From Pohlia nutans (Eukaryota; Streptophyta; Bryopsida; Bryales; Mniaceae): DNA of 64,000 bases. Location of the stretch: the NCBI GenBank assembly GCA_022496805.1, contig CM040100.1, positions 13,173,009 through 13,237,008 of the forward strand, read 5' to 3'. The notes beneath the pieces are model-generated. The model ran no database searches, was not told the DNA's origin, and saw only the letters and a list, made by a program, of their open reading frames with translations. Position 1 is the stretch's first letter, and every line of letters starts with the position of its first letter. The position numbers and the translations under genes are program-made. Of the stretch, positions 1 to 10,392 are shown piece after piece.

Positions 1-61
1 TATCCATCCCGGCTCTTGGTCACTAGTGTAAAGACCCCCTTAAGAATGAAGAGTTTTCAAT

Positions 62-292
62 ACAGGGTAAAAACCGCCCGCCGCGGCCGGCCGCGGGAGG
101 CCTCATGGTCCCCGCTGCGCCGGGCCCCCGGGCGGGTTTCACTCTTTTCCTTGTGTCGGGTCTATTTGTCCCTGTTTTGTGTTGGTTTTCCTCACCAGGT
201 CACCTGTGGCTGGTTGGTTTGTCTTTTGCCCTTTTGCAATGAAATTCCGTTTCTTTTGTTTCAAAAAATAAAAATAAAAAACAGGGTAAAAA
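62..292 (+). mobile_element. Poly(A)-tailed retroposed insert (5'-truncated LINE or SINE-like)
   Basis: A GC-rich start (about 74-135) runs into a T/G-rich body and ends in an A-rich tail (about 265-280). The 12-base word ACAGGGTAAAAA lies on both sides (about 62-73 and 281-292), as expected for a target-site duplication from target-primed reverse transcription. There is no coding capacity; the open frame across it has no family features. The class (truncated LINE 3' end or SINE) is inferred from the tail and duplication only. Confidence 0.5.
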
Positions 293-984
293 AACCTACC
301 CGTGCGTAAATTGCAGTCAGAGGTCATCAGTCACACTCATGCCCAAAGCCTGAATTGCAGCCCAGCTTCCCAAAAAATTCCTCAGAAATGGGAACATACC
401 AATTTTTAATCAATGTGAAAAATTGAGATCAAGTTGTTTTTTCATTATTTTGGGCAATTTCGGACCCCACCTACCGGCAACTTTTTTAGAAAAAAATCCA
501 CCCTATAGAAAGTACCTAACAAATGTACAGTCGCTCCTCCATTCTGTACATGAAACAAAAAATGCTTGCTAGGGTAGTTGGGGGTTAAATGTGTTTGGCA
601 ATGCTTTGCACCTCTTGCACTTGCAGTATTGTTTTCAATATGTTAAACCATTCTCCTACTTTCAAATTTGGTATACAAGTAACTAACATTGTGTAGATTG
701 TGAAATTGAAGAACAACAAATTTCTGTAGTGAAACACTTTCAAAATAGGAAGAAAAATACGCAGCTGAAAATTTGGGCAAGTTCTATTTTCTCACATATT
801 CTCACTTCAAACATATGTATCTCCTAATCTTTAGGGTCAAAGATTGTGAAAAAAATTGTGCACATTCCTTTGGTATTAATGGACAAGTTCTTAGGAGTGG
901 ATTGTGAAAAAATGGTCAATTTTCTTGAAATTGTGCCCTAGGAATTAGAAATGGGAGCATTATATTATTTTTTGATCAAAACAG
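293..984. other. AT-rich intergenic DNA
   Basis: No supported gene. The stretch is A/T rich with short poly-A and poly-T runs. Frames are short and have no recognisable domain. Confidence 0.5.
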
Positions 985-1225
985 TCCCTCATCCGTCATT
1001 GACTTTTGGCAGAGTGAATTTTTAACTGAAGATTTTATGGGAAGCTAGCTTCATGCATGTGTGACCCAATTAGAACGAGGATGATTTGTGAAAAAATTAT
1101 ACCTCATTTCATGTTGCAGTGATTCACCAAAAATTTCAAAGATTTTAGTTTAAATGTGCTCTTGAAAAAAGTAATTCATAAAATTAAGCAACCAAAAAAT
1201 CTCCAAAAATCACTACACCTAGAGT
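985..1225 (+). repeat. Partial copy of the TTAACCC-type dispersed repeat
   Basis: It shares long blocks (a stretch around 'gggaagctagcttcatgcatg', then 'gatttgtgaaaa' and 'caaaaatcactacac') with the fuller copies near 40.0, 45.7, 47.5 and 48.1 kb and with the reverse copy near 17.5 kb. Only the middle of the repeat is clear here. Confidence 0.6.
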
Positions 1226-1799
1226 AGGATCATTGGCGGGAAGTTCCATCTTTAGTAAGAACTATCGATGTAGATAGTGAGTGGAGCATGGCAAAGATTT
1301 TTCCTATCTTTAACCCCTAAAGGATCGTGGGTTTTTCTTGTTTTTGAGCATCATTTTCTCCTCTTTCTATTCATATTCTTGTGAGTTTATTTTTTCTCTT
1401 GATAGCCTTTACCAATTTGAACATTAAAAAAAAATTAAAGAATTTTTTGTCCAATTCAACAATTTTCCTATGTCTCCAAAGACGAGTAGAAAAGGTCAAA
1501 AAAGATTGTCATTTCATCTTTTCACTTCAAACGCTATAAACTTGCAATTTGTTTAGTCAAGTTCTATGAAAATTTTACCATGCATTCTTTTGGTAGTCTA
1601 AAGCAAGATCCTACAGTTAGAGATGCAAAAAATCATTTCTAAGGTTTATTTTAAGCTTATGAAGTCGGGATTGAAAAAATTGGATCCCCATTTTTGTATC
1701 GACGTACCAAATTCACAATTTTTATATATTTTAAATTAGGATAAAAATTGACACTGTGGAAACCTAAAAAAACATTGAAATGTCCTAGTTATGATACAT
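1226..1799. other. AT-rich intergenic DNA
   Basis: No gene seen. A TTAACCCCTAAAGG word near 1310 resembles the ends of the dispersed repeat family, but no partner end was placed with confidence. Confidence 0.4.
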
Positions 1800-1800
1800 T

Positions 1801-2232
1801 TGAGTTAACCAAAATCAGAAGAGGTGATCTGACCCCCAAAATATCAAGAAATCAGAGTCTATGTCCTCTTTGAGTGTAACCGAAATCAAATCAAATAGTG
1901 AACCCAACACCCTCCAACTTCAATTTTAGACATGAGCTTTGCAAGTCAGTTCAAGTTGTCAGAGCCACCTAATCAAACCAATCACCTAATTATATCTCAA
2001 GTTTGCCACATGCCTTGCCATTATCTCAAATTGGATGTGGGCCATCACCTCCAAGCCTTGGCTCTCTTTGAACTCACCTCAGTCTCAATTTTGCCTCCTT
2101 TGTGACAGCAAAACTAGTTCACACTCCTTTCTATTTTGGATTCTTTGGAAACCATGCCAATTTGCTTGGCTGCCTTAGATACGGGTCAAACTCACCTCAC
2201 CTAACATGTATTTTCTCTTCTTTTCGGTTAAC
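1801..2232. repeat. Possible MITE with GAGTTAACC terminal inverted repeats
   Basis: GAGTTAACCAAAA near 1803 faces TTTTCGGTTAACTC near 2220-2232. The same kind of ends bound the elements near 6717-7030 and 48405-48702. The interior differs from those copies, so this is either a separate subfamily or a chance pairing. Confidence 0.35.
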
Positions 2233-2849
2233 TCTATTGTACTTGAGGGATTAATGCAACTTCTTATTGTGTGTATTAGGTGATGTTTTAAACACATAGA
2301 GAAATGGAATTTTTGGAATACCACATTATATTTCACATTGTATTTCACGATACTATTGATTCCAATTCACTCTTGTTGATTCATGACAAAAGGTAATCAC
2401 GGCTCATTGTGTAGAATAGTAACATTATAAATCAATTTTAGTGGGGTACCTTTGCCTCCCACAAATGTAAGGACTCCATTACCAAAGTATTACTCGTCAC
2501 TTTAATGAAAATCCCTCCCTAAGAATCCAAGGGAAGTGAAATGTCACGAGAGGAAAGCTCTGGGTTATAGAATATTACAACAGCATATGCACAAGATTCT
2601 GCCAGCCAAGCCTGCTCTCAAAATTAAAAATTGTAAATTGTCAGCCGCACTCAACTACAAATTTGATTACTGCACTCAAATTGTTGTACACATGTTTTAT
2701 ATATATTCTCAATGGAAGCAGATTATCTTCAGGAGAAGTCAATCATCTGCTATCCTTGTAAGATACAAGGTTCACCTGGTAACAATTTTGTATAATTCTT
2801 CAGAAGGAAGGCCAATTCTAAGGATGAGAAGAATTCATTTCCAATTGTG
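2233..2849. other. Intergenic DNA downstream of the xylosyltransferase gene
   Basis: It holds the 3' flank of the minus-strand gene that ends at 2850. The frame at 2536-2904 overlaps that gene's end and shows no family features. I see no other gene. Confidence 0.4.
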
Positions 2850-5641
2850 CTACATACTGTCTACAGCAAAGGCACCTTTCCTGTGTAGGCCAAGAAAGAT
2901 CTGATCAATGCGCCGAGTCACCTCTGAGCAGTCGGCTGCGGGGCTGGACATTTCAATCTTATGGTACTCTAAGCCCATCCATTGAGACATAACTTCGAAA
3001 TGTGGGCGCACAAAATAGGGGCTCACAAGTTCTAAAATCGCGGTCTTCTCGGGTCGGCAAAACAGGAGGTGGGAGAGGCCAGCTCCATGGGCTCCCACAA
3101 TGATGGCGGATTCGCGCACTTCCTTCAACTGCTCATCCAATGTCATATGAGCCAGTAACCCATTCACAACAGTGATGCTCAGCTTCTTATTATCAACTGC
3201 CTTTGTTCCTGACCTCGCAGATGCCCAAGATTGAAGTGCCTGGAGCACTTCCAGTTCGTTGCTAAGCCGAGACTCCGGCTTCCCAGTGTGGCGTGGATGT
3301 GCCAAGTAGTCTTCTCTCCTCACAAACAACACCTTGACAACGGCGCTATCATCCATTCGGTGCACACTACTCTCAGTAGTAGTAGTACTACTACTTCTGT
3401 TGAAAGCTGCAGTGAAAAACTCACCGAATTCACGCACCCGAGCAGTCTTGTGCCTTGGGTTGCTTGCAATGTCTTCAGGGGCACAACCCCTGCAAGAAAG
3501 GCCAAGATCAAGGCCTTTGAAAAAAGGGGAATTGTATCCCAACGGGGAAAAAATCAGGTGGTCAAAGCACACCGGCCCTGTTAAATGCCTGGCAAAATGA
3601 ACTCCACTAAACATGGCTTTCCAAGCGTCGTCCATAGGAGACTGCACAATTGACACATGCACTTCAGCTATAAACGTGATTTCAGCTACGAACAGTATAA
3701 AGCGAACAGGAGATGAGCATCAAAACCACAGTAAAAAGAGAGGAGTGAAATGAAATGTAATAGCTGCATTATTTTAGGATTTCCAGTAATCCCGATGATT
3801 AACTTACTATGAGCATAATGTCACGACGAGTAATATACACACCTTGCAATGGCCGTCCACAAAAATCAAACGGGGACGCTTCTTCAGATTTGTTATTCGT
3901 GAAGTTATGTACGCATTGTACCAGTCGGTGACAGTATGAAAAAGATTCGCATACTCAAAGCGTGTGACGATGATAGTTGGTGTCGACACTCTCTGCAGAA
4001 TCCCACTTCCAGTTATTACTTGAGCATATCGGTTAAGGTAAGCCACCCTATTTGTGCCAAAATTCAGAAGTCACCCACTATGTACCAACAGTGTACATAA
4101 CAAAATTTAAATGTATGACACTGATACGTACTGGCCTCAAAGTAGCACAAATAGTCACAAATAGGGTGGTTGACCTTCTTACGAATCTCCGAGCAAAATT
4201 GCTGCTACACGAACTCAATTCACAAATTACAGGATTTCCAATTCTGTTTGAGGGTTTCTGATGGCATTCGACTGTCAAACCCCACCAACCGGATTCATGG
4301 CTATAAAATGACTAATCCAATTGATCATATGGGCCCAAAATTTATTGATCACCAGAAACATTGCATGTGTTGGTAAGAAAATAAATATAATTGAACGTAA
4401 AAAAATGTCCCCATATGACCTACCCAAAAGTGCTTTAAAAAAAACACCAAATTACCTGTGCACAAACGACCTCGTCCACAGGAACAGTGCGAATCTGTTC
4501 AAACAGATGGTGCATGGTGTGCTGTGTGATCGAATCCACGGGTATAAGTCGATCCAGCATAGTCTTATTAAACAACGCCCGTCTCTCCTCCGTCTCCGGA
4601 ACCATGACTTCAAAGGCCCCCGGCGTGAAATACGGCAGCTCCTCTTCCTCATTCCGTCCCATGACCGCGTCCAACCCCTCCCCACCTTCAGCAGTGAAAC
4701 AATTTAGCCAGTCAAATTCTTGACTCAATTCATTCAAGGAGCTTCTAGCTATAAGTGTAGGCTTTCCAACAAAACTAATCAGTCAAAATGAGCCAAAAAT
4801 GTACCAATGTAGACATTCTAGACCGCTCACCACTTTCACTGTACCTTGGCAGTAACTAGACTTGTGAAAATATAATTAACATGGGACCAATATTTATAGC
4901 ATCGGAATTAGTGAAGAACATTGCATGTGTTTGTCAAAAATTGAACGAAAGGAACTCCACATAGGACCTACTCAAAAATGCTAAAGAGGCCCAATTCGGG
5001 ATTCTTGGTCCTCTTGAGTGTCAATTCTTTCATTTGATATGCGTCAACAATGTTAGAGAATTAGAGCATCTTGAATCTACAACTGGATCGGAACTCCTTT
5101 ATGAAATTATTCAAGGCTGTAGTGATTTTGTTAGTTTTGGAGAAACGTAAGAACGTCACTGACCTTTAGACATCTTGATCTTCTTCGGGTACATGATCAT
5201 ATTCGTCCCTTCACAAATGGAAGTGCGCAGGGTCTCACTATAAAAGCACTGAAACAAGCTCCCCCGAGACTGTCTGCGCCTCATGGGCAACTGCGCTCCT
5301 TCTTCACCTTCTTCCTGGACTAATCCTTGCATTTTTCTAGACCTAATTGTGGTCTCGGAGAGGAGAGTGAAGGCCTGCGTGAAGCCGTTCCCGAAGAAAG
5401 CTTCACAAGAGTCAGAGCTCAGATCCGGGTCCACTGTCCATGATGTGAACGAGGCCAAGTGCGGCCAGGGTTTGCCAAGGGAGAGCTTCAGTGATCGTGT
5501 GTTCAAGGATTTCACTGGATGATCCTCGGAGTTCAATGAAAAGAAGAAAAACTGGATCAAATTGAGGAGAACCAGGACGAGCACCACTCTCTTGACCCAA
5601 AGCATCTTCATCCCCCGCCCTTGAGACTGCATCAGCGCCAT
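2850..5641 (-). CDS. XYLT: Beta-1,2-xylosyltransferase, GT61 family, four exons
   Basis: Golgi type II enzyme that adds beta-1,2-xylose to the core mannose of plant N-glycans. Exons by GT-AG rule and phase (minus strand): 5641-5164, 4748-4456, 3992-3843, 3641-2850, giving about 570 residues; Arabidopsis XYLT is slightly shorter. The first ATG in the open stretch is at 5641. A short basic N-terminus is followed by a single hydrophobic anchor (roughly residues 17-35). Then come the family blocks CEAFFGNGFT, CFYSETLRTSICEG, EEELP, FEYANLFHTVTDWY, SPLGY and the GT61 signature VGAHGAGLSHLLF. Every block sits in the expected order and no lesion is visible. The start of exon 3 has alternative AG sites, so a few residues there are uncertain. 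Intron 2 carries a small MITE. Confidence 0.88.
4038..4174. repeat. Short MITE inside XYLT intron 2
   Basis: The ends are inverted copies: GTAAGCCACCCTATTTGTG at the left, and CACAAATAGGGTGGTTGAC at the right. A related element lies at 52176-52295 with similar interior words ('aaatgtatgacactgatac' against 'aaatgtaagacattgatac'). Confidence 0.55.
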
Positions 5642-6617
5642 CTTCTTTCTTGCACTAGTAGCATCAATCAAAATTCACCATAACGGGCAACATGCCGAGG
5701 CCTAGAGGAACTGTAACCCTAATTGAAGAGCTGCATTTATTCGATCGATCGCGCGCACTCCAAAATTGGTTTCGTACCACCACCAGGGTTTGAAACTCGA
5801 TCTCGAAACCCTCTCGAGATCATACGCATCATACGCATCATTCGTCCTTTCCCTCACGACGCCATCGCCGTCATCGCCGCCACCACCTCGTCCTCAAAGC
5901 CCAAAACCCAACCCTCAAAATCCACCGACGACATGGCATCAATTGACTAATGATCGGCTGATAAAGACGATGATGATGCTACCCGAAACAGAGGTCAACA
6001 AAGTGACGCTGCCCGCCAATACTACAGTAACAAACAAAGACTAGAGTGGCGCTTGCTGGAAAACGACTTGGAATATAAAATTCAGCTATGGCTTGCGATA
6101 TTTGTTAATAAAAAAGGGAGAAGGAGGAGAAGAAGAGACCGCCTGGCAGCATCTGCAGTTGAGCACTCACTGAGTGAGAGAGAGAGAGGGAGTGTAAACT
6201 TATCGGATGTGTACGTGATTAATGTGGAGCCAGAGATTGATTGATGAGCTTGTACAAGGAAGTGAAGAAATTGTCACTGGAGGCAGGTGAGGAAAGAATC
6301 CGTCGTGATGGATCCCTTGCAGATGCTGCTGGCTCACTGCGCGAGAGACTGACGACGGACGGAACAATGTCCGGGCGGGGACAGCAGCAACGGAGTTGTC
6401 TCTGTCCCGACGGACTTGGTCGTCGCGCGCGACACAGGGAGTCGTGCCAGTGTCGCACAGGGCATGAAGCAGAAAACGAAAGAGAAATAGAAAATTAACA
6501 AGCAGCTACGCTATGAGGAGCTTTGACCGGAATAGAACGGGTGAAGGACGAGAATGCATGTCAGTGGAATCTTGAACTAAATACAGTGGTATTTAGCCCA
6601 ACAAAATAAAATTGGGC
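5642..6617. other. 5' flank of XYLT, low-complexity DNA
   Basis: This is upstream of the minus-strand XYLT. It has a C/A-rich stretch (about 5860-5930) and a GA-rich stretch (about 6117-6192). Frames on both strands are low-complexity and show no domain. It probably contains the XYLT promoter and leader, but I identify no specific element. Confidence 0.4.
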
Positions 6618-7138
6618 CACTACATTGATTATTGCCATTACTGTGAGTCACAAAATTGGTATGAGATTTCCCACCAATCCTCAATTAGTGTGAGATTTTA
6701 CACACAATCCTCACTACTCATCTAACTGAAAAGAAGCTCATCTAATTTCCCTTTTTACTCTACTTCTAACCTCTCTATTGAACTATACTTGGGTTGAATA
6801 GTGTCGTGTCATAGATTGTCCCCTTGTGGGCCATGGGTTTGGAGCTTTCGTAGAAGGTGTGAGAGTCATAGCAACGTGTGGAGAATAATGACAGTGCCTT
6901 GCTTTAAATTGTCTCCCAACTCATCGTAGATTAGTTTTTGGTTTATTTATATTTCAATATGAGTTCAAGAGGAATTCAACACAAGTTTGCCAAAACTTAC
7001 CTCTTTGGGCTGACTTTTCGGTTAACTCTATTGTGAGAATTTTCAATTACTATGATTCACAATTTGTTCTAATACCACAATTACTGTGAGAATAATGAAT
7101 TACTTTGACTCACAATAATGGCAATGATTGGTGTAGTG
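6618..7138. mobile_element. Non-autonomous CACTA-type element with a second element nested in it
   Basis: The left end starts CACTACATTGATTATTGCCATTACTGTGAGTCA-like and the right end is its inverted counterpart finishing TGTAGTG. The two ends match over roughly 30 bases. No equal 3-bp duplication is seen. The middle (6717-7030) matches the separate element at 48405-48702, so it looks nested. Confidence 0.5.
6717..7030 (-). repeat. MITE with GAGTTAACC-type ends, nested copy
   Basis: Its reverse complement matches 48405-48702 almost throughout (words for 'caaaccactgtcattattcttcac', 'ttccaccaaagctccaaaccc' and 'gttagaagtagag' recur). The copy at 48 kb has different flanks, which shows that this is an independent mobile unit. 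Confidence 0.65.
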
Positions 7139-8200
7139 AGGTTGTTATCTCTAATTCCAAACTTTGTATACCAAATCTAAATTTTGCCAACCAAACTCCT
7201 CTAGCCGGTGTCCAAAAGCAAAATACCAAACATAAGATGGTTTGGCTAGTAAAAGGTCTTTTCAACGTCAAATTGTCACCTCCCTTCCTAGCAAGGAATT
7301 TGAGGATATCATCCATCTGTGGAGTTACTCTAAAGGACATAAAAGTATGAATTGATTTTCATGTTTTTTTAATAGTTTTGAGTAGATCTTATATAGCCCT
7401 TTTTAATTTTTTTTTTTTTTTTGAGTAGCGCACGCAATGTTCTTCATTCATTTCAGTGATAAAAGAAAAGATTACATTTAAATTATATTTCTTGTTGTAT
7501 GAAAGATTGAATATGACATTTAAAAACCATGTATCCTTTGTCTTAGAATATAGGATTAAAAAATACTACATTTTAAAACTTATAAAGACTTATTATTAAA
7601 AACTAATTTGTTGTTGATATTGAAACAAAAGTTATAAATTTTGAATTTAAACTCACATATGTACATGAAAATCTATTAATACTATCATCATCATTTTATA
7701 ATATGATTTTAAAAAATCCAATTTTAAAAAATAAAATATTTCATTCAAACCATAAACAAATTAACACAAAATTTGTTGCAAAAAAATTCTAAAATAAAAT
7801 CTTTTTGATAAAAAAAATTCCAAAATTTTGAATAAAATGATTCTGAGAGAACTTTTGGGATCATTTGTCCAAAAAAAAATGTTAATGCTTATTGGTGAAA
7901 TATCTTTTTATCATAATCTTCACACAAAATAATATAACATAATTTTACTCAAAAGTTAATGTACTACTCCGTAATCAATTAGAACAAGAATCTAAAATAG
8001 TCTTAATGCATCTAATGCATGAGAGTTGAAAGCGCAAAACATTAAAAGTAGTAAAGGCATATTCGGGCCCTTGTCAAGTGTGCAGAATCGGCCAAACTGT
8101 GCATAATCAACTATAAATATAGAATGTGCTCTTCCTACCAATTATGCCACAAAATGTGGCAAAATCATGTGCAACACGGGGAGCCACGAATATGCCATTA
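7139..8200. other. AT-rich intergenic DNA
   Basis: No gene. The region is poly-T/A rich, especially 7380-7960. The TTA at 8198-8200 is one of the duplications flanking the next element. Confidence 0.45.
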
Positions 8201-8655
8201 GAGCATGGCCACCCATACGCGCCCAAAAATGGCCTACAGAGCCAATTTGGGAGCCTCCAAAAGGCCAAAGCTTGAATTATTTTTCGGATGCCCCATCGCA
8301 AGCGTGGCTCATGCGCTCCAGACCGGATGATGCGGCTGTTGACTAGCGCCTCCCTACCACGTTGCCCACTCACGCCCCGCCCCGCCATCACAAGATTCTG
8401 AAATCCCCACCGACAAGCTAAATTTCACCAACCAACAATAAATCCATTCATTGCATTTCCGACATCCAAAAATATCCCCCTCTTCTACGCGCAGGAGCGA
8501 GAATTGTGACTCTGGAGGTTGGCGTGCCAAGGACCACCTGTGAGGAGGCCTCGACGCTCCGGCCGCTCCCTGGATCAACGGTGGGGCGTTAATTTTCGAG
8601 TGGGCCCTTGCAACTCCCTCCAGGCCACCAGTTTGGAGAACCGGTGGCCATGCTC
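8201..8655. mobile_element. Tourist-like (PIF/Harbinger) MITE
   Basis: Terminal inverted repeats GAGCATGGCCACC (8201-8213) and GGTGGCCATGCTC (8643-8655) are perfect. They are flanked by TTA on both sides (8198-8200 and 8656-8658), the usual target duplication of PIF/Harbinger elements. The element is 455 bp, more GC-rich than its surroundings and non-coding. Confidence 0.75.
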
Positions 8656-8802
8656 TTACTACTTTAACATCGGTGAAAGGACCGGAAAGGGCTGATTTTG
8701 CCCTGTGCACAATCATAGGGCTCGCCCTCCGACTGCTTATAGGGAAGAATCATCACTTTCCGACCCTTTCTCTAGTACATGAAAAGAATCTGTTAACGAC
8801 AA

Positions 8803-9527
8803 TAGAGTTATCCTTAAAGTCACCTTGTATTTGAACAAGATGCCGTGAATTTTGCATTAATGTACTCTTATTTGTTCACCCCAAATAGTTAAAAGGTAGG
8901 GAAGAACTTAGTGGTCTCTCATTATTAGGTGTGTAAGAGCTTGGTGGTCTTCAAACTCATGGAAAACTAGTTTAGCCGTCTTTCTTGACGGCTAAACTAG
9001 TTTCCTTTGAGTTTAGAGACCACCAAGCTCTTACACACCTAACAATGATAGACCACCAAGCATTTCCATACTTTTAAACTATTTGGGGTGAACAAATAAG
9101 AGTACATTAGAGTTATCCTTACAGTTACCTTGTGTTTGAATAAGATACCGTGAATTTTGTATTAATGTACTCTTATTTGTTCACCCCAAATAGTTAAAAG
9201 GTAGGGAAGAGCTTAGTGGTCTCTCATTATTAGGTGTGTAAGAGCTTGGTGGTCTCTAAACTCATGGAAACTAGTTTAGCCGTCTTTCTTGATAGCTAAA
9301 CTAGTTTCCCTTGAGTTTAGAGACCACCAAGCTCTTACACACCTAATAATGATAGACCACCAAGCTTTTCTATGCTTTTTAACTATTTGGGGTGAACAAA
9401 TAAGAGTACATTAAAGCAAAATTCACGGTATCTTATTCAAACACAAGGTGACTGTAAGGATAACTCTATTAAAGCAAAATTCACGGCATCTTATTCAAAC
9501 ACAAGGTGACTTTAAGGATAACTCTAA
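8803..9527. mobile_element. Fold-back MITE with a second copy inserted in itself
   Basis: The outer copy begins AGAGTTATCCTTAAAG at about 8803 and ends in the inverted form at 9527. The inner copy runs from about 9110 to 9467. Each copy is almost entirely one long hairpin: arms of roughly 175 bp around a short loop near 8985 (outer) and 9285 (inner). The outer copy is interrupted in its right arm by the whole inner copy, then resumes at 'attaaagcaaaattcacgg'. Flanks fit either a 3-bp (AAT/ATT) or a TA duplication. No coding capacity. Confidence 0.8.
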
Positions 9528-9979
9528 TGGCTCTAAAAAGAAAATTAGGTCAGATAAATACAGCATTAGTTGACACTATTTTCATACAATCCCCTATTCA
9601 GAACCGCTAGAACCAAAATGGAAACATGTCGAAGTATCCCCTATTGAGAACCTCAGTGTAGACTCACCAACACAGAACGACCATCGTTGTCCATGAGCCT
9701 GCCTACGACTGTTCGTCGGTTCTTCACAACACCAACTTCGGACTCCAGCTGCGTCATTCACGCCGTGGATTTCTTCGCTTCGGCGCAACTCAGACACTGT
9801 ATACTACTGTGTGACATTCTTGGTTCAACGGCGCACCTTGTTTCAGAATCAACCATGTCGGCGTAGAACGCTAATGCTGAGCAAACGCTACGCTAGGAAT
9901 GGTTCGTGCTATCAGTGTTGCAGATAATCGTCGTCAACGTTACTGACAAAAATCCACCGAATAGCAGTTGAACACCCTT

Positions 9980-10310
9980 TGTCTCCAATTCCGCATTCCG
10001 CAAGTACCAGTGATTTCAGATTTCCATGGTCTCTTGGCTCTACTAAAATTAGGGTTTCTGCAGGGTCTGAAATTCTAATAGATATGAGGAGATTCATTTA
10101 CCCAGGGACGCTTTCAAGTATATGATCTGCAGCTCGAATAACTTTTGTCTGCAATTCCGCATTCTGCAGGTGTCAGTAATTTTGAATTTCTATGGATTCT
10201 CGATTCTGCTAGGATTAGAGTTTTGGCACGGTTTGTAATTGCGCCAGGTACGAGGGGATTGATCTACCTAGAGATATTATCCCTGTATGTGATCGAGCAG
10301 GAGGAATTGT
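9980..10310 (+). repeat. Diverged tandem duplication upstream of the APO gene
   Basis: A unit of about 160 bp at 9980-10140 is repeated at 10147-10310. Both start with 'ttgtct.caattccgcatt' and share ordered words up to 'tatgatctgcag' and 'tatgtgatcgagcag'. The first unit contains ATTAGGGTTT (telo-box-like). The position suggests promoter or 5' leader DNA of the gene starting at 10393. Confidence 0.6.
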
Positions 10311-10392
10311 TCTCATCTGTCCATCGCATTGTCGCAGACGCTGACGTTGTGGTGAGGTCGGGTCGAATGGTTTGAGCGTGCGAGACAGTGCA

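Noticed and set aside
5723..6498. Plus-strand frames upstream of XYLT as a possible divergent gene
   Set aside because: Low-complexity, overlapping in several frames, and no recognisable motif or clear splice sites.
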